Below, one piece after another: positions 1 through 10,363 of a stretch of DNA of 64,000 nt. Under the pieces are notes generated by a model. It had not been told where the DNA came from. It saw only the letters and a program-made list of their open reading frames with translations, and searched no databases. The DNA is taken from the NCBI RefSeq assembly GCF_001040945.1, contig NZ_CP011930.1, forward strand, positions 3,343,021 through 3,407,020, written 5' to 3'. The position numbers and the translations under genes are program-made. This stretch comes from Herbaspirillum seropedicae (GTDB lineage Bacteria; Pseudomonadota; Gammaproteobacteria; Burkholderiales; Burkholderiaceae_D). Numbering within the stretch: the stretch's first letter is position 1; each line of letters opens with the position of its first letter.

Positions 1-3000
1 TTGGGCTGCAGCTCCAGCAGCGCTTCATCGACGGCGGCCAGGGCGAATTCGCCACCGGCGGCGGGCTTGCCGTTGGGCAGCTTCACCTGCACTTGCACCT
101 TGGCGATGGCGCGGATGGGATAGGTCGGCTTGTCGGTACTGACCGCCACTTGCAGCCGATGGCCCGCATCGCCGACGTTGACTTCGGCGATGCCGAATTT
201 CCAGGCTGGTTTGGAGAGATCGACGATGGGACCCGGTCCCTGGTATTCGCGGAACTCATGCCACCAGTTGATGGGCTCTTTCCAACCCCAGATGAAGAAG
301 GAATACCACGGCACCTCACGCATGCGGCCGCGCACGGCCAGTACCGACACATAGACGTTGGGACCATACTCGGCCTTCATCGGCACGCTGATGGTCGGGT
401 CCTGGCCTGACAGCTGCACGACGCGGGTGTCGATCACGCCCTCGCGCTCCACCGCTACCAGGGCGGTAGCAGAGCGGAACGGCATGCGCACCTGGAAGTT
501 GGCGGTCTCGCCGGGCTGGTAATTCTTTTTCTCGGGCAGGATGTCGATACGATCCTGGTTCTCGCCATCGAACCAGACTTCGCCGCGCCCGGTCACCCAC
601 ACCGAGGAGCGGGCGGCGGCGGCGTTGCCATTGCCATCCTTGGCGCTGGCGATCAATTCCACATTGCCTGCTTCGGAGAGTTCGGTATCGCAGGTGAACA
701 TGCCGTGCTGGTCGCTCTTGCCGGAGCAGAGCTTGCCCAGGTCTTGCTTGCTCTCATCGTTTTCATAGGCGTAGAAGCCGCCCACCATGCGCTTGCGGTG
801 CGAATTGGTCTTGCGCGCGATGCCACGGATTTCCACCGGCACGCCCGCTTGCGGCTGGCCGGCGGTATTGAGGGTGACGGCTGTCAACGTAAGCTTCTTC
901 TTCACCGACACCCAGTTGCCAGTGCGCAGGCCCACCACCACTGCCGAAGGCCACAGCGGCGTGACGTTGGAGATGGTCTGCACCTCGCCATTGGGATCGC
1001 TGTAGGTCATCTCGGTCAGCAGTTCCTGCGGGCGTTGCAGCGCGGGGAGCTTGCTGATCGTGGCGCGGCCTGCGCCATTCTTGTCGAGTGTGATGGCCAG
1101 CTTGTCGGCGACGATCTTCTGGTCATCGGCATTGCTGTCGTCATCGCTGCGCGGAGCATCGAAGGAGAAGCCATCGTAACCGGCGATGTTGAGCGAGCGC
1201 GAACGCAGCAGCGACGACACCTGCACCGCCTGGTTGGCGGCAGCACCGCCGTTGATGTAGTTCAGTTGCAGGTCCAGCGGCATTTCCTTGACGGCGACCT
1301 GCGCGCCCTTGGGTGGGGTGATGCGCCCTTGCATCAGCGGCAGGCGGAATTCTTCCACGCGGAAGCTACCGGTGACATAGGTGCCACGTCCGTAGCCGCC
1401 CTCGTAGTCGCCGTCGTCGGATTGCTCAGTGGGCTCGGCGCTGGCGTTCGCGTCCACCTTGCCCTGATCGAGCACGACCTCATAGCTGCCCAGCTTGGCC
1501 TGCTTGGGCAACACGAAGGTGGTCTCGGCGCTCTTGTTGCCACGCCAGGTCAGCGGGAACTGGTATTGCTGGCCGCTGCCGAGATGGCTGATGCGCACCC
1601 GCGTGGGCAGGTCTTCCTTGCGCATCAGGCCGAAGCCTTGCAGGGTCTCGGTGCGGATGACGTGCTTCATCGAGACGGTCTCGCCAGCGCGGAACAGGGT
1701 ACGGTCGAAGACAGTGGTGGCGCGGACGGTGGCCGACTTGTCCATGTCGGTGGGCAGGTTGAAGCGCCAGGATTCGATGCCCTCGTTCCACGAGGTCAGC
1801 GCAAAGGCCATGTCCTGGCGGCCCTTCTCGTCGGTCTTGCGGGCGCTCACGAAGAGGCCGTTGATCTTGTCAGCATTGTCGGGACTGTAGCCACGGTTGG
1901 CGCAGGCATCTTCCAGGGCCGGCATCATGGCCACGCCGCTGGCGTTGGTCTTGCCCTGCCAGATCTGGGCGCCATCGCAATTGGAAACGCGGATCTCGGC
2001 ATCGGCCACCGGCTTGGCGTCATCCAGCCGGGTCACCCAGACCGCGCCATTGGCACGGCCCAGCTTGACGTGGACAGACAGGTTGGTCACCAGCGCGCTG
2101 GTGCGCACATACATCGGCTGTGGCTTGCCCAGCAGCGAGGCGCCCAGCTTCTGCGATTCCAGTTCGACCACGTAGAAGCCGGGATCCTTCAGGGGAATAC
2201 CGATCACTTCGAAGGGCCACTCGCCCTCCTTGGCGTCCTTCTGGGCGGGCAGGTCGAGTTTCTTTGCACCTGGTTCCTTGGCCAGCAGGCTGACACTGCG
2301 GGTATCGACCTTCTTGGGATCGCCCCATTTCTCATGGTACTTGTTCAGGCGTGTGAGCCAGGCGATGACTGCCTTGTCGCCATTGACCTTGAGGTCGGCG
2401 ACCTGGCCGGGCATGGCGCGGCCATCCTTGCCGCGCACCTGCAAGCCGGCTTCCACGCGGCGCAGCGTGACCGGCAGCGTGGGATCGGCATTGAGCTCGA
2501 TGATGCCAAAGGGCGCCGCCGGGAACTTGGCCAGCGGCGGGAAATCGGCCAGCGCCGACTTCAGCGGGAAGGCGCCGGCATTGGCCAGGGTGCGGCCATC
2601 CTCATCCTTGAAGCCAGACGGCAGGCTGATGGTGAAGTCGGATTTCTCCGGGAACGGCGGCTTGAAGCGCAGCTCGCGCACGGCTTCATCCTTGTCGCCT
2701 TCCAGGGTCGGCTTGATCTTGCCGGTGGTGGCGTTCATCACCACCTGCTCGGCCAGCTTGCGCGGCACGGGGGCAGAGAACGACAGGGTCACGGGCAGGA
2801 TCGGCGAGCAGGCCGCATTGGCGTTCTCGCGCTGGCAGGACAGGCTGGCGGCAAATTCGCTGCGCACCTGGAAGTTGAAGACCTGCGGCTGCGACGTGAC
2901 CACGGCGGGGGCATTGGCCGCCGCAATGCCGCGATCCCAGACCAGCTTCACGTGCGCTTCGTTGGGCAGGCGTTGCTGGCACTGCACGATGGTGACCGAT

Positions 3001-3677
3001 GCGGGATCCACGCCCTTGGCGAATTGCTGCAGCAGGGCCTTGCGGTCGGCCTCGCCGACGGCCTTGGCGGGAATGCGTTCGTTGATGCCTTCGGCTTCGC
3101 AATACAGATGCTGACGCACGGAGGGCTCGGTGGCCGGTCCGTTCTGGAACAGGATGAAGGCCTGGTCTTCGGCGATCTGCGCGCCGCTATAGGGTTGCAC
3201 CCGGCTCACGGCCGGACCGCCAGTGCTGAACTGGAAGCGGGTCTTGCCGCCCACGCTATTGCCGGCGACCGATTTCGCCTCTGCGCGCAGGGTGAAGCTG
3301 CAACGGGTGCCGGGCGGCAGGTCGCGCTCGAAGTCGTAGACCCAGTTCCGGTCATCGGCCCAGCGCGCGGTGCCGGCGACGGCGCAATCGGCGTCGAAGG
3401 GAGAGGCGGCCTTGGGGTCGCCGAACTTGACCATGGATTCCGAGAAGCGCGCCCGTACCTGGCGGATGCGCTGCACTTCGCCCTGCGGCGAGAAGGATTG
3501 CACGGTGGCGCTGGCGGCCTGGGCTGGCTTAACCGGCAGCAGGGACATGGTCGCGCCGAGGGCGAACGCCAGGGCTGCTGCGTGCATCGTGCGGCTGCCC
3601 CTGCTGATGCTGCTGATGCGGCCTATGGCGGATAGGAGGGTCGGGCGTTGGCGCGCACCGGTTTCCGTTGGTTTCAT
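1..3677 (-). CDS. Alpha-2-macroglobulin family protein, N-terminal part (C-terminus outside the window)
   Basis: About 1225 residues are visible and the frame stays open to the window edge, so the gene is partial. The start at 3677 has a strong ribosome binding site (GGAG, 8 nt upstream). A Sec-type signal peptide follows, ending near VKPAQA-A (about residue 54), so export to the periplasm is predicted. The N-terminal part resembles the beta-sandwich (MG) domains of large bacterial A2M proteins. The last visible residues, FALAAVDEALLEL, match the family motif with a conserved VDE. The thioester motif that traps proteases in some members would lie past the edge and cannot be checked. Bacterial A2Ms are thought to protect the periplasm from foreign proteases, often next to penicillin-binding protein 1C; that neighbour is not visible. 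LysR lies 103 bp upstream on the same strand. Confidence 0.85.
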   Translation of the reverse strand, partial: MKPTETGARQRPTLLSAIGRISSISRGSRTMHAAALAFALGATMSLLPVKPAQAASATVQSFSPQGEVQRIRQVRARFSESMVKFGDPKAASPFDADCAVAGTARWADDRNWVYDFERDLPPGTRCSFTLRAEAKSVAGNSVGGKTRFQFSTGGPAVSRVQPYSGAQIAEDQAFILFQNGPATEPSVRQHLYCEAEGINERIPAKAVGEADRKALLQQFAKGVDPASVTIVQCQQRLPNEAHVKLVWDRGIAAANAPAVVTSQPQVFNFQVRSEFAASLSCQRENANAACSPILPVTLSFSAPVPRKLAEQVVMNATTGKIKPTLEGDKDEAVRELRFKPPFPEKSDFTISLPSGFKDEDGRTLANAGAFPLKSALADFPPLAKFPAAPFGIIELNADPTLPVTLRRVEAGLQVRGKDGRAMPGQVADLKVNGDKAVIAWLTRLNKYHEKWGDPKKVDTRSVSLLAKEPGAKKLDLPAQKDAKEGEWPFEVIGIPLKDPGFYVVELESQKLGASLLGKPQPMYVRTSALVTNLSVHVKLGRANGAVWVTRLDDAKPVADAEIRVSNCDGAQIWQGKTNASGVAMMPALEDACANRGYSPDNADKINGLFVSARKTDEKGRQDMAFALTSWNEGIESWRFNLPTDMDKSATVRATTVFDRTLFRAGETVSMKHVIRTETLQGFGLMRKEDLPTRVRISHLGSGQQYQFPLTWRGNKSAETTFVLPKQAKLGSYEVVLDQGKVDANASAEPTEQSDDGDYEGGYGRGTYVTGSFRVEEFRLPLMQGRITPPKGAQVAVKEMPLDLQLNYINGGAAANQAVQVSSLLRSRSLNIAGYDGFSFDAPRSDDDSNADDQKIVADKLAITLDKNGAGRATISKLPALQRPQELLTEMTYSDPNGEVQTISNVTPLWPSAVVVGLRTGNWVSVKKKLTLTAVTLNTAGQPQAGVPVEIRGIARKTNSHRKRMVGGFYAYENDESKQDLGKLCSGKSDQHGMFTCDTELSEAGNVELIASAKDGNGNAAAARSSVWVTGRGEVWFDGENQDRIDILPEKKNYQPGETANFQVRMPFRSATALVAVEREGVIDTRVVQLSGQDPTISVPMKAEYGPNVYVSVLAVRGRMREVPWYSFFIWGWKEPINWWHEFREYQGPGPIVDLSKPAWKFGIAEVNVGDAGHRLQVAVSTDKPTYPIRAIAKVQVQVKLPNGKPAAGGEFALAAVDEALLELQP

Positions 3678-3780
3678 GTTCTTCTCCGGATCAATCTTGT
3701 TGTGATAACGGCCACAGGTCGTTTTCCCCCTTGCGGCGACGCTGGCGCTCAGACCTGGATAACGGCAAAACGTTTCCGAT

Positions 3781-4662
3781 TTACAGCTTTTCCTGCAAAA
3801 AATCCAGGAAGCAGCTGATGCGGCGCGATAACTGGGTGCTGTAGTAGTAGACCGCCGATATCTTCTGGCGATAGCCGCTATCGGCCTGCGGCAGCAGACG
3901 CACCAGCCGGCCGGCGGCAATGTCGGCATCGCTCATGAAATTGGACAGGCAGGCAATGCCCTGCCCCTGCAAGGCCAGGTGGCGGATGGTTTCGCCGCTG
4001 GAGGCGCGGATGGCGGGCCGGGTCTGGTAGCGGTCACCGGCGCTGTGGCGCAAGGGCCAGTGATTGAGTTGATCCGGCTGGGAAAAGCCGATCAGCTGAT
4101 GCTGTTCCAGCGCCTCCACCGACTCAGGCTCGCCATGGCGCGCCAGGTAGGCGGGACTGGCCACCACGTTCAGGCGCGCCGAGGAGAGTGCGCGGGCGTG
4201 CAGGCTGGAATCCTGCAGCTCGCCGATGCGGATGGCGATGTCGGCACGGTGCTCCACCAGATCGATGAAGCGGTCATTGGTGGTGAGCTCCAGTTCGATA
4301 TCCGGATAGGCTGCGCGAAACTGGCCGACATGGGGAACCACGCAATGCAGCATGAAAGGCGCCGACGCATCCACCCGCAGCTTGCCCACGGGCTTGCGGG
4401 TGCGCAGGCGGATACTGTCCTGGGCCGACTCCATGGCCGCCAGGATGGCGCGCGCCTGCTCCAGGAAGGCGCGGCCTTCTTCGGTGAGTTCCATGCGGCG
4501 CGTGGTACGGGTCAGCAGGCTTGCGCCCAGCTTGTCTTCCAGCCGCGACAGTGCGCGGCTGACACCGGACGTGGTCTGGGCCAGCAATTCGGCGGCCGCC
4601 GACAAGGTGCCGGCCTCGACCACGGCCACGAAGGTACGCAATTCTTCCGATTGCAGGCTCAT
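3781..4662 (-). CDS. LysR-family transcriptional regulator
   Basis: A 293-residue protein of the usual LTTR length. The N-terminal winged helix-turn-helix covers roughly residues 5-65 (FVAVVEAGTLSAAAELL, then SRALSRLEDKLGASLLTRTTRR). The periplasmic-binding-protein-like effector domain fills the rest. The start has a GGAG ribosome binding site. It is divergent from the MFS exporter gene at 4805, the classic arrangement for an LTTR controlling its neighbour. A perfect 17-bp dyad lies 13 bp upstream of its start codon. The effector is unknown. It might also affect the A2M gene downstream on the same strand, but the divergent transporter is the better guess. Confidence 0.9.
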   Translation of the reverse strand: MSLQSEELRTFVAVVEAGTLSAAAELLAQTTSGVSRALSRLEDKLGASLLTRTTRRMELTEEGRAFLEQARAILAAMESAQDSIRLRTRKPVGKLRVDASAPFMLHCVVPHVGQFRAAYPDIELELTTNDRFIDLVEHRADIAIRIGELQDSSLHARALSSARLNVVASPAYLARHGEPESVEALEQHQLIGFSQPDQLNHWPLRHSAGDRYQTRPAIRASSGETIRHLALQGQGIACLSNFMSDADIAAGRLVRLLPQADSGYRQKISAVYYYSTQLSRRISCFLDFLQEKL

Positions 4663-4674
4663 TGTTGACTCCAG

Positions 4675-4691
4675 ATCAAAGATTCTTTGAT
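4675..4691. promoter_or_regulatory. Perfect 17-bp dyad, probable LysR operator
   Basis: ATCAAAGATTCTTTGAT is a perfect inverted repeat around one central base, of the form ATC-N11-GAT. It sits in the 142-bp divergent region between the lysR and MFS genes, 13 bp before the lysR start codon. Known LTTR sites are interrupted dyads placed this way, so regulation of both genes is inferred. No footprint is available. Confidence 0.5.
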
Positions 4692-4804
4692 TTTAAAGGC
4701 ATTTTTCTCAACAAAGAGCAGGTGCACAATCCTTCACATTGCTGGCCGGGCCTCCCTCCGCCCTGATCACGCCGGCGCAACCGACCACCCTACAAGGATT
4801 TGCC

Positions 4805-5992
4805 ATGCCAATTGCACTCTGGGCGCTGACCATCAGCGCATTCGCCATCGGGACGACCGAATTCGTCATCATGGGGCTCTTGCCCGAGGTCGCCGCCAAT
4901 CTGGGGGTGAGCCTCTCCTCGGCCGGGCTGCTGGTCACAGGATACGCGCTGGGCGTGTTCGTGGGCGCCCCGCTGCTCACCGCCACCACCGGCCGCCTGC
5001 CGCGCAAGACCTTGCTGGTGGCCCTGATGGTGGTGTTCGTGGTGGGTAACCTGGCCTGCGCGATTGCGCCGGACTATACGACCTTGATGATAGGCCGCGT
5101 GGTGGCCTCGTTTGCGCATGGCGCATTCTTTGGCGTCGGTTCGGTGGTGGCCACGAGCCTCGTGCCGAAGGAGAAGCAGGCTTCGGCCATCGCCTTGATG
5201 TTTACCGGCTTGACGGTGGCCAATGTGCTGGGTGTGCCCTTTGGCACCTGGCTGGGCCAGAGCTATGGCTGGCGCGCCACCTTCTGGGCCGTGACCGTCA
5301 TCGGTGTGATCGCACTGGCGGCTACCGCGGTGCTGGTGCCGCGCTCGCAGGGCGGCGAGGAAACCGACTTTGGCAAGGAAGTGCGCGTGCTGATGCGGCC
5401 GCAGGTGATGCTGGGGCTGTTGATGACGGTCCTGGGTTTTGGCGGCGTGTTTGCGGCCTTTACCTACATCGCCCCTATCCTGACCGACCTCAGCGGCTTC
5501 CCGGCCTCGGCGGTCTCGCCCATCCTGCTGCTGTTCGGCCTGGGACTGGTGATCGGCAACCTGGCCGGCGGCAAGCTGGCCGACAAGAAGCTCATGGCCA
5601 CGCTGCTGGGCAGCCTGGTGCTGCTGGCGGCGGTGTTGGTGCTGTTTGGTCTCACCGTCGACAACAAGGTCGCCGCCATCATCGGCGTGGGCCTCATGGG
5701 CATGGCCGCCTTCGCCACCGTGCCGCCGCTGCAGATGCGGGTGCTGGAGAAAGCCACCGGCGCGCCGAACCTGGCCTCCTCGGCCAACATCGCCGCCTTC
5801 AACCTAGGCAATGCAGCCGGCGCCTGGCTGGGTGGCGTAACCATCGATCATGGTCCGGGCCTGCATGCAGTGCCTTATGTGGCGGCGTTGTTGCCGCTGG
5901 CCGGGATCGTGGTGGCGCTGGTGAGCTGGAAGATGGATGCAGGGCGCGCCACTGCGCAACACGGTTCATCCTCGGATACCGCCGCCTGCTGA
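4805..5992 (+). CDS. MFS transporter, DHA1 family (AraJ/YdhP-like inner-membrane exporter)
   Basis: A 395-residue protein starting at 4805 with an AAGGA ribosome binding site; an in-frame start at 4739 lacks one. It has about 12 hydrophobic segments. The first, WALTISAFAIGTTEFVIMGL, is the hallmark of the DHA1 drug or sugar efflux group that includes AraJ and YdhP. GRLPRK in the first cytoplasmic loop is the MFS motif A region. It probably exports small molecules by proton antiport; the substrate cannot be read from sequence. The divergent LysR gene is the likely regulator. A bidirectional terminator follows at 6015-6044. Confidence 0.88.
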   Translation: MPIALWALTISAFAIGTTEFVIMGLLPEVAANLGVSLSSAGLLVTGYALGVFVGAPLLTATTGRLPRKTLLVALMVVFVVGNLACAIAPDYTTLMIGRVVASFAHGAFFGVGSVVATSLVPKEKQASAIALMFTGLTVANVLGVPFGTWLGQSYGWRATFWAVTVIGVIALAATAVLVPRSQGGEETDFGKEVRVLMRPQVMLGLLMTVLGFGGVFAAFTYIAPILTDLSGFPASAVSPILLLFGLGLVIGNLAGGKLADKKLMATLLGSLVLLAAVLVLFGLTVDNKVAAIIGVGLMGMAAFATVPPLQMRVLEKATGAPNLASSANIAAFNLGNAAGAWLGGVTIDHGPGLHAVPYVAALLPLAGIVVALVSWKMDAGRATAQHGSSSDTAAC

Positions 5993-6014
5993 AGCGACAA
6001 TAATGACAGCGAAA

Positions 6015-6044
6015 AAAAAGAGCTTGCCGTGGCAAGCTCTTTTT
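6015..6044. terminator. Bidirectional intrinsic terminator
   Basis: A perfect 14-bp inverted repeat (AAAAAGAGCTTGCC and its complement) with a 2-nt centre. The arms supply A- and T-runs on both strands. It lies between two convergent genes, the MFS exporter and the phosphoribosyltransferase, and serves both. Confidence 0.85.
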
Positions 6045-6076
6045 ACGTGGGCATTCACAAGCCGCAAGGCTGGCGA

Positions 6077-6610
6077 TCAGGCCCCGCCCTTCTTGATCCA
6101 GGCCGCCAGCTGGTGCGGACCCAGACCGTCGTACTCTTCGAAGGGCTGGTGGATCCAGGGGTTGGTGGCCAGGTAGTCGATATGGAAATCGGGTTCCACC
6201 ACCGAGCAGGCCTTCCACCACAACACCGCACTCTTGATCTCGGTGACCGCCGGATAGTGCTCCTTGAGGTGCAGCATCACCTTTTGCAGGGTGACGCCGG
6301 AATCGACCAGGTCGTCCACCAGCAGGATGCGGCCACCCAGGGTTCCCTTGGTGATGGTGATGTACTTGGCGATGTCCAGGGAGCTACGGATGGTGCCGGC
6401 GGCTTCGCGGTAGGAGCTGGTCGAGAGGATGGCCAGCGGGACATCGAAAATGCGGGACATCACGTCACCCGGGCGCAGGCCGCCACGCGCCAGGCACAGC
6501 ACCTGGTCGAACTGGTAGCCGGATTCATAGACCTTCAGCGCCAGTCGTTCGATCAGGCGGTTGTAGTCATCCCAGGAGACCCAAAGGTCCTTGTCGTCAG
6601 AGATCTTCAT
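6077..6610 (-). CDS. Phosphoribosyltransferase (purine-salvage type)
   Basis: A 177-residue type I PRTase. The PRPP-binding loop is ILLVDDLVDSGVTL (about residues 94-107), where the two aspartates are characteristic. LARGGLRPGDV is the early pyrophosphate-binding segment. It resembles the hypoxanthine/xanthine PRTases next to purA in Burkholderiales. It would convert a purine base plus PRPP to the nucleotide in the cytosol. Location 58 bp downstream of purA supports a purine role. The exact base (hypoxanthine, xanthine or guanine) cannot be assigned. Confidence 0.82.
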   Translation of the reverse strand: MKISDDKDLWVSWDDYNRLIERLALKVYESGYQFDQVLCLARGGLRPGDVMSRIFDVPLAILSTSSYREAAGTIRSSLDIAKYITITKGTLGGRILLVDDLVDSGVTLQKVMLHLKEHYPAVTEIKSAVLWWKACSVVEPDFHIDYLATNPWIHQPFEEYDGLGPHQLAAWIKKGGA

Positions 6611-6668
6611 ATTATTGATTGCTTCGTGTTGCTTTGTTACATGTTACGGCGATAGCCTGCCGGTTTGC

Positions 6669-7985
<1,317 letters not shown>

Positions 7986-9146
7986 TCAACCCAAGTTTTT
8001 GATAATCCAGTTTCCATTGCTGAAATCGAGTGCGCGATCGCAATCGAATTCGTCCTGATCGTGTTCGTGGCCGGGAAGGCTTTGGATCACGATCTCTCCC
8101 GCTTGCCGCAATTGCGCTATTTTCTCACGCAGACCGGCGTCCCTGCCCCAAGGGGCGAGGATGGCGCGTTTTCGTTCTGCGCCCGGCATCAGTCGTGCCA
8201 GTTCACGCAGGTCCAGGGAGAAGCCCGTCGCCGGCCGCGCGCGGCCGAAGGCTTCACCCACATGGTCGTAGCGGCCGCCGCGCACCACCGCATTGGGCAG
8301 GCCCGGCACATAGGCGGAGAACATCACGCCGCTGTGGTAATGGTAGCCGCGCAGGTCGGCCAGATCGATGGTGACGGCTGCGCCTTCATGGCCGGCTGCC
8401 AGTTCCACCAGCGCCTGCAACTCGTCCAGGGCCTGGGCGATACCGGGCAGCGCCGGCAAGGTGATGCGGGCGCGGGCGATGACCGAAATGTCGCCGTACA
8501 GGTTGGGCAAGGCCAGCAGTGCGGCGCGGGTGCCTTCCTGGTAGGTGGCGGTGATCTCTTGCAGGCCCGGCACGTCCTTGGCCTGCAGCAGCGCGAACAG
8601 TTGCGCTTCGTCGCGCTTGGCCGCTGCGTCGTTGGCGATGATGGCGCGCAGCACGCCCACATGGCACAGGTCCAGGCGGATGGTGCGCATGCCGGCCAGG
8701 GCCAGCGAATTCAGGGCCAGTTCCTGGATCTCGGCGTCGGCTTCCAGACCGGCATGACCGTAGATTTCAGCGCCGATCTGGATCGGCTCGCGGGTGGCGT
8801 GCAGGCCCGTGGGACGGGTATGCAGGACGCTGCCGGCATAGCACAGGCGGGTGACCGAGGCGCGGTTGAGCAGGTGGGCGTCGATGCGCGCCACCTGGGT
8901 AGTCATGTCGGCACGCACGCCCAGGGTGCGGCCAGACAACTGGTCCACCAGCTTGAAGGTGCGCAGGTCGGTGTCCTGGCCGGCTCCGGTGAGCAGGGAT
9001 TCGAGGTACTCCAGCAGCGGCGGCATGACCATTTCGTAGCCGTAGAGGCGGAAATTGTCGAGCAGGCGGCGGCGCAGCTCCTCGATCTTGCGCGCTTCGG
9101 AGGGCAAGACATCGGCGATGTTTTCGGGAAGAAGCCAGTTAGGCAT
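7986..9146 (-). CDS. hisZ: ATP phosphoribosyltransferase regulatory subunit
   Basis: A 386-residue protein when started at [15 protein letters not shown]; the frame is open further upstream (to 9446), but that extension does not look like protein. HisZ is a histidyl-tRNA-synthetase-like protein without synthetase activity. It binds the short form of HisG and gives it histidine feedback control in the first step of histidine synthesis. The class II fold is seen in [28 protein letters not shown] and [13 protein letters not shown]. No hisG is adjacent. Linkage to purA is common in betaproteobacteria. Two terminator-like hairpins lie upstream, so it probably heads its own hisZ-purA-PRTase unit. 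Confidence 0.93.
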   Translation of the reverse strand: MPNWLLPENIADVLPSEARKIEELRRRLLDNFRLYGYEMVMPPLLEYLESLLTGAGQDTDLRTFKLVDQLSGRTLGVRADMTTQVARIDAHLLNRASVTRLCYAGSVLHTRPTGLHATREPIQIGAEIYGHAGLEADAEIQELALNSLALAGMRTIRLDLCHVGVLRAIIANDAAAKRDEAQLFALLQAKDVPGLQEITATYQEGTRAALLALPNLYGDISVIARARITLPALPGIAQALDELQALVELAAGHEGAAVTIDLADLRGYHYHSGVMFSAYVPGLPNAVVRGGRYDHVGEAFGRARPATGFSLDLRELARLMPGAERKRAILAPWGRDAGLREKIAQLRQAGEIVIQSLPGHEHDQDEFDCDRALDFSNGNWIIKNLG

Positions 9147-9279
9147 AAACAAGAGTGAAAGCAGAAAAAACGGTTTGCGTAACGAATTGCGGGGCTTGCA
9201 TGCATTGCGAAACCAGGCGTAGCAGCCAACACCAAGGACAAGCCCAGGTACAGGTTGCGACAAACAGGTCCGCCAGACG

Positions 9280-9314
9280 AAAAACCGGGGCGGTCCGGGA
9301 AAACCTGCCGCCCC
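9280..9314 (-). terminator. Terminator-like hairpin 2 downstream of hflC
   Basis: On the minus strand the stem GGGGCGG/CCGCCCC (9287-9314) is followed by GGTTTTTCG. It would back up the hairpin at 9362-9395. Confidence 0.4.
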
Positions 9315-9361
9315 TCGTCTCACATTCCGGGAAAATTGCACACCGGAACATTCTGCGTCAC

Positions 9362-9395
9362 AAAAAAAGGAAAGATGCCCTCTACCAGCGGCATC
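9362..9395 (-). terminator. Terminator-like hairpin 1 downstream of hflC
   Basis: On the minus strand a short stem GATGCC/GGCATC with a 10-nt loop is followed by TTTCCTTTTTTT. It lies about 75 nt after the hflC stop codon, as expected for the end of the hfq-hflX-hflK-hflC unit. Confidence 0.5.
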
Positions 9396-9469
9396 CGTCC
9401 TGTTCGCCCTCCCCTCCAGCCAGGCTGGCGGGGCGGACATATTCACATTATCGCTTGTTCAGCGGAATT

Positions 9470-10363
9470 TTACTTCTTGGAAGTGCTGGCGCTGCCTGCG
9501 CCGATGCCCTTGAAATACTTGAAGAATTCCGAGCTCGGGTCCACCACCATGACATCGTGGCGGTTCTTGAAGCTGGCGCGGTAGGCTTCCAGGCTGCGGT
9601 AGAACTTGAAGAACTCAGGGTTCTGGCCGAAGGCCTGGGCGTAGATCTGCGACGCCTTGGAGTCGCCAGCGCCACGGATCTTTTCGGATTCGCGATAGGC
9701 TTCGGCCAGGATCACCACGCGCTGGCGGTCGGCGTCGGCGCGGATCTTCTCGGATTCTGCCGCACCGGTGGAACGCAGCTCGTTGGCCACGCGCACGCGC
9801 TCGGACTTCATGCGTTCGAAGACGGAATTGTTGATCTGGTCAACATAGTCCACGCGACGCAGACGCACGTCGATGACTTCCACGCCGATCTGCTTGGCTT
9901 CGTTGGCCACGCGCGCCTGGATGGCGTCCATGACGTTGTTGCGCTGGCTGGAGATGACTTCGCGCACGGTGCGCTTGGTGATCTCGTCGTTGAGCGCAGC
10001 CTTGACGATCTGCGAGAGGCGGTCCTGGGTGCGGCGTTCGTCGGCGCCGAAGCTGACGAAGTACAGGCGCGGATCGACGATGCGCCACTTGACGTAGGCA
10101 TCGACCAGCACGTTCATCTTCTCGGCGGTGATGAAGCGGTCGGCGTCCGGCGTATCCAGGGTCTGGATGCGCTTGTCCAGGTACATCACGTTCTGGAACG
10201 GCGGCGGCAGCTTGAAATGCAGGCCGGGTTCGGTGATGACCTGCTTGACTTCACCCAGGGCGAAGACGATGGCCGAGGAACGCTGGTCGACCACGAAGAT
10301 CGTGGACGAGGCCAGCCAGATCGCCACCACGGCGACGATGACGGAAGTAACGAGGCGGCCCAT
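9470..10363 (-). CDS. hflC: Membrane protease modulator HflC
   Basis: A 297-residue SPFH/band-7 protein. One N-terminal membrane helix (residues about 5-22, VTSVIVAVVAIWLASSTIFVV) anchors it facing the periplasm. Then come the SPFH domain and a long helical region (SERVRVANELRSTGAAESEKIRADADRQR). HflC and HflK form a large cage around FtsH and modulate its degradation of membrane proteins. The start codon shares one base with the hflK stop (TGATG), so translation is coupled. Confidence 0.95.
   Translation of the reverse strand: MGRLVTSVIVAVVAIWLASSTIFVVDQRSSAIVFALGEVKQVITEPGLHFKLPPPFQNVMYLDKRIQTLDTPDADRFITAEKMNVLVDAYVKWRIVDPRLYFVSFGADERRTQDRLSQIVKAALNDEITKRTVREVISSQRNNVMDAIQARVANEAKQIGVEVIDVRLRRVDYVDQINNSVFERMKSERVRVANELRSTGAAESEKIRADADRQRVVILAEAYRESEKIRGAGDSKASQIYAQAFGQNPEFFKFYRSLEAYRASFKNRHDVMVVDPSSEFFKYFKGIGAGSASTSKK

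Larger units (their letters stand above)
9147..9469. other. Intergenic region hflC-hisZ (323 bp)
   Basis: I see no gene here. The region holds two terminator-like hairpins for the hflC transcript (9280-9314 and 9362-9395) and must contain the promoter for hisZ-purA. I could not place that promoter with confidence. Confidence 0.6.

Noticed and set aside
705..3635. 976-residue open frame on the plus strand
   Set aside because: It is antisense to the A2M gene. The minus-strand frame has a signal peptide, a good ribosome binding site and family motifs; high G+C leaves the opposite frame open.
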